Under the pieces are notes generated by a model. That model saw only the letters and a program-made list of their open reading frames with translations, was not told where the DNA came from and ran no database searches. A DNA stretch of 33,941 nucleotides, taken from contig CANJQJ010000033.1 in NCBI GenBank assembly GCA_947476425.1, forward strand, positions 1-33,941, in the 5' to 3' direction. How positions within the stretch are numbered: the stretch's first letter is position 1; the number at the start of each line of letters is the position of its first letter. This DNA comes from Sphingomonadaceae bacterium. Lineage in GTDB: Bacteria; Pseudomonadota; Alphaproteobacteria; Sphingomonadales; Sphingomonadaceae. The translations under genes and the position numbers were made by a program. This document shows positions 15,456 to 22,984 of this stretch, one piece after another.

Positions 15456-16874
15456 ATGAGCCAATATTTCGAACAACTGCTCGCGGATCCGACGTCCTTC
15501 CACGATGCGCCCTATGACGAGGCATTCAAGCTTACGATCGAGCAGATCGAGCGATTGCATCTCGAAGGCGCGCGCAAGCGCTTCGCCCAGTTGCGGCCCG
15601 GGCTTTCGGTCCTCGACAAGCTCGCGCGCGAGCAAGGCATCGAGATGATCGAGAAGATCGACGATATCGCACCGCTGCTGTTCCCGCATACGGTCTATAA
15701 AAGCTATCCGATCAGCTATCTGGAGCGATCGCGCTTCGACAAGCTGACCAAGTGGCTGGGCGGGCTGACCACCACCGACATCAGCAATGTGGATGCGACG
15801 GGTATCGAATCGATCGACGACTGGCTCGACCTGCTCGACGCCGAGACACCGCTAACCGTCGCCCACACCTCGGGCACGACCGGAAAGCTTTCCTTCGTGC
15901 CCCGCACCAAGGAGCAGTGGACGCAGACGATTGTCCATTCGGCGATTATCATTCGTGACTGGTGGGGTCGTAATAGCGGGCCCGATATCCTCAAGAACAA
16001 GATCCCGATCATAATCCCGGGCTATCGCTACGGTGCCGCAGCGACCCAGCGCGGAAATGGCATTCAGATCGATATCTATGCGGGCGGCGAGGAGAACGCC
16101 CTCTTCATGTATCCCGACGCGCGCTTCAGTGCCGATGTCGCATCGCTTGCGGGGCGTTTGCGCGCCGCCGAAGCGCGCGGCGAGGCTGGGATCCAGGATA
16201 TTCCGCAGGTGTTGCTTGATCGCAGGGAATCCCTGCTCGCTCTCGAGAAGCGGCGACCAGAGGATGTCCGCCATTTCTTCGACGAAGCGCAGCGGCGATT
16301 CGGCGGCAAGGACGTGTACGTTACCGCGATGTGGGCCATCCTGTTCGACTGGGCGGAAGAAGGCCTTAAGCGCGGGATAAAGAATATCTTCGGTCCTGGC
16401 AGCGTGCTGCTCACCGGTGGTGGCAAGAAGGGCAAGGACATGCCCGACGACTGGCGCGAGCAGGTGCTCGAATTCCTCGGCTTCAGCAATTTCTACGAGA
16501 TGTATGCCACCAGCGAGATGATGGGGCTCTGCATGATGTGCGAGCATGGCAATTATCATATTCCGCCGGTCATCGTACCTTTCCTGCTCGATCCCGCGAC
16601 GGGCAAACCACTGCCGCGCAAGGACGGCACTACGGGCCGCTTCGCCGGTCTCGACCTGATGCCGAACACCTACTGGGCTGGGCTGATCACCGGCGACGAA
16701 ATCACGCTGTCGGGCTGGGAGAAGCCCTGCGCCTGCGGACGGACCGGTCCGCATGTGGTTCCGCCCGTGCGCCGTTACAGCGAGAAGGAGGGCGGCGACG
16801 ACCGGATTGTCTGCGCCGGTGCTCCGGAGGCGCATGATCGCGCTCTCGAATTCCTTGCCGAACTGTCGATGTGA
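15456..16874 (+). CDS. LuxE-like acyl-protein synthetase (copy 1)
   Basis: A 472-residue member of the LuxE/PaaK branch of adenylate-forming enzymes. LuxE activates a carboxylic acid with ATP to acyl-AMP, moves the acyl group to its own cysteine and hands it to the reductase LuxC. The nucleotide-binding loop is HTSGTTGK (137-144); further blocks are LLTGGGKKGKDMPD and MYATSEMMGL. Near the end are CACGRTGP (C425, C427) and DRIVCAG with C453, 19 residues from the carboxyl end. Vibrio harveyi LuxE is acylated on a cysteine about 15 residues from its end, so C453 is a candidate acyl acceptor. The next gene is LuxC-like and starts 8 bp on, as expected for a working pair. There are no luxAB or luxD genes, so the role is metabolic acid reduction, with the acid unknown. 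Confidence 0.88.
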   Translation: MSQYFEQLLADPTSFHDAPYDEAFKLTIEQIERLHLEGARKRFAQLRPGLSVLDKLAREQGIEMIEKIDDIAPLLFPHTVYKSYPISYLERSRFDKLTKWLGGLTTTDISNVDATGIESIDDWLDLLDAETPLTVAHTSGTTGKLSFVPRTKEQWTQTIVHSAIIIRDWWGRNSGPDILKNKIPIIIPGYRYGAAATQRGNGIQIDIYAGGEENALFMYPDARFSADVASLAGRLRAAEARGEAGIQDIPQVLLDRRESLLALEKRRPEDVRHFFDEAQRRFGGKDVYVTAMWAILFDWAEEGLKRGIKNIFGPGSVLLTGGGKKGKDMPDDWREQVLEFLGFSNFYEMYATSEMMGLCMMCEHGNYHIPPVIVPFLLDPATGKPLPRKDGTTGRFAGLDLMPNTYWAGLITGDEITLSGWEKPCACGRTGPHVVPPVRRYSEKEGGDDRIVCAGAPEAHDRALEFLAELSM

Positions 16875-16882
16875 GGATGGAC

Positions 16883-18340
16883 ATGACCGAACCATTTCGC
16901 GTGCCGTTGATAATCCGCGGCGAGATCATCGATGATGCCGAGATCGAGCATGGCGGGCGCCGTGGCGGCGTCAGCTTCCATGCGCCCGACATCGCGAAGC
17001 ACATCGCCAGGCTGCCATTGCGCACGCCCTCCCAGATGGCAGATCTCTATGCGTTGAGCTTTGACGATATCCTCGACTATCTGGTCGAACTCGGCCCGCG
17101 CCTTGATTTCGGCCAGAACCGCCACGTGCAGGAGGCATTCCGGCTGTCGTGCATCACCTCGGGCCTCTCCGAGAGCATCTTGCGGCATCATTATTCGCAC
17201 CTCGGCGCAATGTTCGATCGTACCGAGATGACCCGGATGATGGAGCGCAGCTGTGGGATCGATTATCTCGAAGGATGGGTGGACCAGGGGCCGAGCATGT
17301 TCACCGGGCTTTCGGCGCGGACGCGTGCGTTCGGCGCGCGCTGCGTCCATGTCATCGCCGGTAATGCGCCTATCGTGAGTATCCTGACGGTGATCCGCAA
17401 CGCGCTTACCCGGTCGGATGCGATCATCAAGCTGCCCTCGAATGACCCGCTTACCGCGGTGGCGCTGGTGCGGACAATGGTCGAAATGGCGCCCGACCAT
17501 CCGATCACCAGGCATATCTCCGTGGCGTACTGGAAGGGTGGCGACGAGGCGATCGAGGCCGCAATCTATGATCCGCGCGGCGTGGAGAAGATCATCGCCT
17601 GGGGTGGATTCGATTCCGTCAAGCACATCACCAAGTATCTCCAGCCGGGAATCGACCTGATTACGCAGGATCCCAAACTCTCGGGGACTATTATCGGCAA
17701 GGAAGCGTTCGCGGACGAAGCGACGATACGGTCGGTTGCGAGGCGGCTGGCGCTCGATGTCGGCGCCCAGAACCAGGAGGGCTGCGTCTCGGCCCGGGTA
17801 ATCTATGTCGAGACGGGTACGGACGAGGAAGGGTTGGAGCGCGCCAATCGTCTGGGCGAGCTGACCTTCGCTGCGCTCCAGAAATTGCCCGAGCATCTAA
17901 GCACGCCGCACAAGGCGTTCGACCATGCGTTGAAGGAAGAAATCGCCGCGGTTCGCCTGCAGGATGAGGAATATCGCTTGTTCGGCGGTCGCGACAATGA
18001 GGGCGCGATCATCGTCAGCCAGGAGGAATATCCTGTGGATTTCTCGCGGCAGCTCGCGTGCCGGGTCGGCAACATCGTTCCGATCGATACGGTCGAGACA
18101 GCGGTGCGATCGGTCAATGCCTACACGCAAACGGTCGGGATATTTCCCGAAGCGCTGAAGGCGAAGCTGCGCGATCGCCTCGCCTTCCAGGGCGCGCAAC
18201 GGATCGTGTCGCTCGGCGGTGCCGCGACGATGCAGCACAATATGGAAAAGCAGGACGCGATCGAGCCCGTGCGTCGGATGTGCAAGTGGGTCACCGAAGA
18301 GAGCGCAGATGGCGCGATGTTGGAGGCACTGGCAGGATGA
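16883..18340 (+). CDS. LuxC-like acyl reductase (copy 1)
   Basis: Acyl-CoA or acyl-protein reductase of the aldehyde dehydrogenase superfamily, making an aldehyde with NADPH. The frame also allows starts at 16871 (GTG) and 16877, but the ATG at 16883 has GAGG 7 nt upstream and gives 485 residues. Family blocks are VIAGNAPIVSILTVIRNAL and KLPSNDPLTAVALVRTM, near the nucleotide-binding region, and NQEGCVSARVIYVE, in which the cysteine (C300 from this start) corresponds to the acyl-accepting cysteine of LuxC. It follows the LuxE-like gene after 8 bp, and its stop overlaps the start of the amidohydrolase gene (ATGA). The three genes therefore look translationally coupled. Confidence 0.9.
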   Translation: MTEPFRVPLIIRGEIIDDAEIEHGGRRGGVSFHAPDIAKHIARLPLRTPSQMADLYALSFDDILDYLVELGPRLDFGQNRHVQEAFRLSCITSGLSESILRHHYSHLGAMFDRTEMTRMMERSCGIDYLEGWVDQGPSMFTGLSARTRAFGARCVHVIAGNAPIVSILTVIRNALTRSDAIIKLPSNDPLTAVALVRTMVEMAPDHPITRHISVAYWKGGDEAIEAAIYDPRGVEKIIAWGGFDSVKHITKYLQPGIDLITQDPKLSGTIIGKEAFADEATIRSVARRLALDVGAQNQEGCVSARVIYVETGTDEEGLERANRLGELTFAALQKLPEHLSTPHKAFDHALKEEIAAVRLQDEEYRLFGGRDNEGAIIVSQEEYPVDFSRQLACRVGNIVPIDTVETAVRSVNAYTQTVGIFPEALKAKLRDRLAFQGAQRIVSLGGAATMQHNMEKQDAIEPVRRMCKWVTEESADGAMLEALAG

Positions 18341-20055
18341 TCGACCTTGTAATTCGCGGCGGCACGATCGTCGATGGTAATGGCGGCACGCCCTTCGTGG
18401 CGGATCTCGCCGTATCAGATGGCCGCATTACCGTGATTGGTGAAGTGGCGGCGCGAGGCAAGGAGGAGATCGATGCCCAAGGCCTGATCGTCACTCCGGG
18501 CTTCGTCGACATCCACACCCATTATGATGGGCAGGTCACCTGGTCCGATCGGTTGGCGCCCTCTTCCTCTCATGGGGTGACCACGGTTGTGATCGGCAAT
18601 TGCGGCGTTGGTTTCGCGCCCTGCCGGCCAGGTGATCGCGATGCGCTGATCAACGTCATGGAAGGGGTCGAGGACATTCCCGAGGCGGTGATGGCCAAGG
18701 GACTTCCCTGGAACTGGGAAAGCTTTCCTGATTTTCTCGATGCGCTCGATGCCCGCCAATGGGATATCGATGTTGCCGCCTATGTGCCGCATTCGCCCAT
18801 TCGCGTGTACGCGATGGGGCAGCGCGGCCTCGATCGCGAGCCCGCGACGGCCGAGGATCTCGAGCGGATGGCTTCGCTCGTCACCGAGGGGATCGAAGCG
18901 GGCGCGGTTGGTTTCGCTACGTCTCGTACCATGATGCACCGCACCGGAGATGGGGAGCATATCCCGAGCTTCCACGCTGCCTCGGATGAACTCGGCGCCA
19001 TCGCGGCAGCAGTCGGGCGAACCGGGCGGGGCGTGCTGCAGATGATCCCCAATCTCGATTCAGCCGATTATGACCTCGACGTCGGGCTGCTGATGCGGAT
19101 GGCGAAGGAGTCGATGCTGCCGGTGACCTATTCGCTCGCGCAGTGGGGCGGTGATCGTACCGGCTGGAAGCGGACGATGGATTTGATGCGCGGATATAAC
19201 GAGGCGCACGGTACCAGGCTCAAGGCGCAGGTTTTCCCGCGGCCGATGGGCGTGGTGTGCGGATTGGAAACCTCCTTCAACCCATTCAGTGGCTGCCCCG
19301 CTTATGCGCCGTTGGCTGCGCTTCCCCTGGCGGATCGCGTCGCCGCGCTGCGTGATCCGGAAATGCGGGCAAAGCTTCTGGCCGAGGAGCCGGATGAGGC
19401 GGCACTCGAAGGGATGCGTGCATTGATGCGTAATTTCGAGGGGATTTATCCGCTCGGCAGCGCCCCCGATTATGAGCCTGGTCAGCACCGAAGCGTCGCC
19501 GCCCTGGCGGAGGCGAAGGGAATCGCGCCGATCGAAATGGCGTACGACCTGCTGCTCGAGGATGAAGGCCACGCGCTGTTGTTCGCGCCCTTCTCCAATT
19601 ACTGCGACGGCAATCTCGATGCCGCTCTCGAAATGATGCGGGATACGGAAAGCGTGATCGGACTGGGCGACGGTGGCGCGCATTATGGTCTGATCAGCGA
19701 TTCCAGTTATCCGACGACCTTGCTCGCGCACTGGACGCGCGATCGCGACGGTGAACGCGTGAGCCTGCCTTGGGCCATCAAGGCGCTCAGTGCCGATAAC
19801 GCCGATTTCCTCGGTCTCGCCGATCGTGGACGCATTGCGGTCGGCAAGAAGGCGGATATCAACATTATCGATCATGCCGGATTGCAGCTGCATCGACCGC
19901 ATATCGTCTATGATCTTCCTGGGGGCGGGCGTCGGCTCGTCCAGGACGCTGATGGCTATCGTGCGACCATAGTTAGCGGTGCCATCATTCAGCGCGACGG
20001 CAAGCCGACGGGCTTGCGGCCGGGTCGCCTCGTCCGGGGAGGCGGTTCTTCGTGA
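18337..20055 (+). CDS. Amidohydrolase of the D-aminoacylase type
   Basis: Zinc-dependent hydrolase of 572 residues related to N-acyl-D-amino-acid deacylases. The amino-terminal beta sandwich is followed by metal ligands HTHYDGQ (H60, H62) and GNCGVGFAP, with C89 at the place of the metal-bridging cysteine of D-aminoacylases. The catalytic-type aspartate is D445 in GLGDGGAHYG, and the carboxyl end returns to the sandwich (GRIAVGKKADINIID). The frame is open far upstream, but the ATG at 18337 overlapping the LuxC-like stop (ATGA) is the natural start. These enzymes split an amide to release a free carboxylic acid, exactly the substrate type of LuxE. That makes a release, activation and reduction sequence plausible, but the actual substrate is unknown. 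Confidence 0.88.
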   Translation: MIDLVIRGGTIVDGNGGTPFVADLAVSDGRITVIGEVAARGKEEIDAQGLIVTPGFVDIHTHYDGQVTWSDRLAPSSSHGVTTVVIGNCGVGFAPCRPGDRDALINVMEGVEDIPEAVMAKGLPWNWESFPDFLDALDARQWDIDVAAYVPHSPIRVYAMGQRGLDREPATAEDLERMASLVTEGIEAGAVGFATSRTMMHRTGDGEHIPSFHAASDELGAIAAAVGRTGRGVLQMIPNLDSADYDLDVGLLMRMAKESMLPVTYSLAQWGGDRTGWKRTMDLMRGYNEAHGTRLKAQVFPRPMGVVCGLETSFNPFSGCPAYAPLAALPLADRVAALRDPEMRAKLLAEEPDEAALEGMRALMRNFEGIYPLGSAPDYEPGQHRSVAALAEAKGIAPIEMAYDLLLEDEGHALLFAPFSNYCDGNLDAALEMMRDTESVIGLGDGGAHYGLISDSSYPTTLLAHWTRDRDGERVSLPWAIKALSADNADFLGLADRGRIAVGKKADINIIDHAGLQLHRPHIVYDLPGGGRRLVQDADGYRATIVSGAIIQRDGKPTGLRPGRLVRGGGSS

Positions 20056-20459
20056 CGATGGTGGATGCCGCCACGCGCGGTGAGATCGAGGAGATGATGG
20101 CTCGCTACTGCCATTTCATGGACGATGGCGACACCGACGCGTGGGTCGGCTTGTTTACCCCCAATGGCGTGTTCGAGATCGAGGGGCTGAATCGGCTCGA
20201 AGGCAGCGCCCAACTGGCCGAAATGCCCGCTATGTTCTTCCAGAGCAGTGGCGGCAACTGGCGGCACCAGGTGACCAACATCATCGCCGACGAGGATGCC
20301 GCGACGGGCAACATCAAGGTCAAGGCCTATGGTCTCGTCACTGACTGGAGCGCTGGAGGGCGGCTGGTAACCTTCGGCCGCTACACGATTGAGTTCCGGC
20401 GCGGATCCGGAGGATTGCGCCTGGCGAGCGTACTGGCCAAGGTGACGGCCGCAAACTGA
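20052..20459 (+). CDS. NTF2-like (SnoaL-type) protein
   Basis: A 135-residue single-domain protein of the NTF2-like cone fold. It starts at a GTG overlapping the amidohydrolase stop, with GGGAGG 9 nt upstream; an ATG lies two codons further on. The family pattern is clear: IEEMMARYCHFMDDGDTDAW then VGLFTPNGVFEIEG at the amino end, WRHQVTNIIADED in the middle, and a final strand GGRLVTFGRYTIEF. Members act as small isomerases, hydratases, hydrolases or dehydratases, or as ligand binders, so no specific reaction can be named. As the last gene of the luxE-luxC-amidohydrolase unit, it probably handles an intermediate of the same pathway. It is convergent with the aldo/keto reductase gene. Confidence 0.85.
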   Translation: MTMVDAATRGEIEEMMARYCHFMDDGDTDAWVGLFTPNGVFEIEGLNRLEGSAQLAEMPAMFFQSSGGNWRHQVTNIIADEDAATGNIKVKAYGLVTDWSAGGRLVTFGRYTIEFRRGSGGLRLASVLAKVTAAN

Positions 20460-20490
20460 TCCCCCGATCCCGGTTTTCGCCGGAAATGGT

Positions 20491-21543
20491 CTACCGTTCG
20501 CGTACGCTGGTCGCTCCCGTCAGCCCGGCCTTGATGAAATCATATTGCAGGAAATCGTGCGGAAAGCCGAGTTCGATGCGGCTTGCAGCATCGAGGCTCG
20601 CAAGGTGATCGCTGCTCAATGTCACGCCTAATGCACCGATATTGTCCTCGAACTGACGCAGCGTGCGTGCGCCGACAAGCGGGGCAGTCACGGTGGGATT
20701 TGCGAGCGTCCATGCGATCGCGACCTGGGCGGAGCTGGCGCCGATTTCGTCGGCGACGGCCTTCACCGCATCCGCGACCGCAACCGTCACTGGATTGACC
20801 CGGCCGACGGCCGTTATCATTGCGCCGCGCCCACCTTCAGGATCGGATGGCGCCTGCGCTCCCGTGGCGTATTTGCCTGAAAGCAATCCGTTCGCGAGCG
20901 GGGACCACGGCATGACACCGACGCCAAGTGCCTTGGCGGCGGGGATGAGATCGCGCTCGGTGGCCCGCTGGAGCAGGCTGTATTCGACCTGGAGCGCGGC
21001 AAGCTGAGTCCAGCCCCGCAGTTCGGCGATCGTCTGGAGCCGCGCTACCTGCCACGCCGGGGTATCGGAAATGCCGATGTAGAGGACCTTGCCCTGACGG
21101 ACGAGATCATCGAATCCGCGCAGGATCTCGTCGGCAGGGGTGGTATCGTCCCAGACGTGCAGGAAAAGCAGGTCGATATGATCGGTCTGAAGCCGCTTGA
21201 GGCTGTCCTCCACCGAGCGGACCATATTCTTGCGACCATTGCCGGCGGCATTCGGGTCGCCCTTGGTGACCGCCAGCGAATATTTCGTCGAGAGGACGAG
21301 CTGGTTGCGTTTTTCCGCGGCGAACTTGCCGGTCAATTCTTCCGAGCGGCCCTGCGCGTAATAACCCGCGGTATCGACGAAGTTGCCGCCACGATCGACG
21401 TAAGCGTCGAAGATGCGACGCGATTCCGCCTTGTCGGCGCCCCAGGTTTCGCCAAAAGTCATCGTGCCGAGACAGAGTGGCGAAACCCTGAGGCCCGAGC
21501 GGCCAAGCAGGCGGTAGCTGTCGAGCGAAAGCGAAGCAGTCAT
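20491..21543 (-). CDS. Aldo/keto reductase
   Basis: NADPH-dependent reductase of the AKR TIM-barrel family, 350 residues, catalysing aldehyde or ketone to alcohol, or the reverse. The catalytic tetrad is visible: D57 and Y62 in FVDTAGYYAQGRSEE, K87 in VLSTKYSLAV and H129 in DLLFLHVWDD. It also has YIGISDTPAWQV and WSPLANGLLSGKY, common in bacterial AKR11/12-like members. It lies 20 bp after the second LuxC-like gene and is the last gene of the luxE2-luxC2-AKR unit. An aldehyde made by LuxC could be its substrate, giving acid to aldehyde to alcohol. No intergenic gap separates the genes enough for its own promoter. Confidence 0.92.
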   Translation of the reverse strand: MTASLSLDSYRLLGRSGLRVSPLCLGTMTFGETWGADKAESRRIFDAYVDRGGNFVDTAGYYAQGRSEELTGKFAAEKRNQLVLSTKYSLAVTKGDPNAAGNGRKNMVRSVEDSLKRLQTDHIDLLFLHVWDDTTPADEILRGFDDLVRQGKVLYIGISDTPAWQVARLQTIAELRGWTQLAALQVEYSLLQRATERDLIPAAKALGVGVMPWSPLANGLLSGKYATGAQAPSDPEGGRGAMITAVGRVNPVTVAVADAVKAVADEIGASSAQVAIAWTLANPTVTAPLVGARTLRQFEDNIGALGVTLSSDHLASLDAASRIELGFPHDFLQYDFIKAGLTGATSVRER

Positions 21544-21563
21544 TTTTTATCCCGGTTTGGTGA

Positions 21564-22967
21564 TTATTCGGTGACGACCCAATGCATCATGCGATGCACC
21601 GGCCATCCCCCGTCGTGTGGTAGGCCACCGAATTTTCCGGCATTGATGTTGCCGAGGCCGACGATGCGTTGCGATCCCGCGGCGGCGAGCGCGTCGCGCA
21701 CCTCGGGAATGCGGGCCGGCGGGTAGACACCGACCGACTGGGTGGCGACCGTGACATGCTGCATCGCATCGGCGAGGGCAGCGACCTCGACGACGTTGAC
21801 GAGCTTGCCGCCGGGATTGAACGAGACCGGCTCGCTGGATCGGATCACCATGCCGCGACCATCGGGCTTGCCGAAGACGCGATAGACTGGTTCGAGCATG
21901 CCCAGCATGTCTAGTTCCTCAAGGATCGGTTCGGGCGGTACGGGACCGTCTTCGCCGGCGCCGTAGCGGCTCTCCTTGCCCATCGCATCGACCAGCGCCT
22001 CGCAATAAGTGTCGATCTCGTCGCTTGTGCCTTCAACGAACTGGAAGCGCGCGCAACTGCAGGCATCCTGGTTGAAGGCAACGATATCGGCCGAAGCGCG
22101 CGCGGCGACCTCGTCGACGCTCGCCTTGTTCTCGAAGGCCTCGCGGCCGATCAGCGAGATCGAGACCTTCGGATCGAATGAGATGATCTCGAAGCCGGGC
22201 GCTGCATATTTCATCGCGTGGCGCACCGCCGCATCGCCGCCCCACACCACCAGCTTGTCGTAATATTGCGAGCGATAGATGTGGCTCTCGATGCTGGCAT
22301 CGCCACCCCGCCAGTAGGCGGCGGAGAAGGAACGCGTGACCGGGTGGTTGGGGCCGACATCGGCCATCGTGCGGAGCAGTGCCGTCGCGGTGAACATGTC
22401 GTTCGACGGCATCTTGAGCAGATGTACGCCCTTGCTGATCGCGCCGCGGACGATCGTGATCGGAGGCACGATTGGCGCATTGCCCGCGAGGATATGGACT
22501 ACGCGCGGCGGGAAGGCGCGGATCGAGACCTTGGTGCCGCGTACGGTGCGTTCTTGCCAGCCATCATAGGCCTCCAGCGAACCGAGCGCGCCTTCTGCCT
22601 CGGCGATGACCGCCTCGCGATCGAAGAAGCGCGCTATGTCGCGATAGCAGTTCTCGAGAATTCTCGCTCCGAGGTTGTTGCAGCGAAGGTTGCGGATCGC
22701 GGCTTCCTGAAGATGGGCATTGCGATCGAAATCCAGCGCCTTGCCGACCTCTGCGAGGAAATCGATTATTTCCGCAATCGGGGTGTCGAAAGCAGGTCCG
22801 GGTTCGCGGCGCGGCCAGATCAGCGCATCAAGGTCGATCGCCGGAGTCATGACGACGTCGCCGGTGGCGCGAGACTTGTGTTCCACGGCCGCGTCGATGA
22901 GCGTTTCGCCCTTGATTACATGCGGGACTAGGGTGCCTGCCCGATCGCCGATGATTTCGTGAAGCAT
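21564..22967 (-). CDS. LuxC-like acyl reductase (copy 2)
   Basis: A second acyl reductase of the LuxC family, 467 residues from the ATG at 22967, which has AAAGGAAG just upstream; the frame is open earlier but without such support. Conserved blocks parallel copy 1: VHILAGNAPIVPPITIVRGA, KMPSNDMFTATALLRTM, FSAAYWRGGDASIE and NQDACSCARFQFVEG. C303 aligns with the acyl-accepting cysteine, and copy 2 has an additional cysteine at 305. The ending differs in detail from copy 1 (HRMMHWVVTE against RRMCKWVTEE), so the two are diverged paralogues and not a recent duplication. It lies 17 bp after the second LuxE-like gene and 20 bp before the aldo/keto reductase, in one operon. Confidence 0.9.
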   Translation of the reverse strand: MLHEIIGDRAGTLVPHVIKGETLIDAAVEHKSRATGDVVMTPAIDLDALIWPRREPGPAFDTPIAEIIDFLAEVGKALDFDRNAHLQEAAIRNLRCNNLGARILENCYRDIARFFDREAVIAEAEGALGSLEAYDGWQERTVRGTKVSIRAFPPRVVHILAGNAPIVPPITIVRGAISKGVHLLKMPSNDMFTATALLRTMADVGPNHPVTRSFSAAYWRGGDASIESHIYRSQYYDKLVVWGGDAAVRHAMKYAAPGFEIISFDPKVSISLIGREAFENKASVDEVAARASADIVAFNQDACSCARFQFVEGTSDEIDTYCEALVDAMGKESRYGAGEDGPVPPEPILEELDMLGMLEPVYRVFGKPDGRGMVIRSSEPVSFNPGGKLVNVVEVAALADAMQHVTVATQSVGVYPPARIPEVRDALAAAGSQRIVGLGNINAGKFGGLPHDGGWPVHRMMHWVVTE

Positions 22968-22984
22968 CTTACTTCCTTTGCTTT

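Noticed and set aside
18058-18336. Upstream extension of the amidohydrolase frame
   Set aside because: It overlaps the LuxC-like gene in another frame. The ATG in the ATGA junction begins with the normal family sequence.
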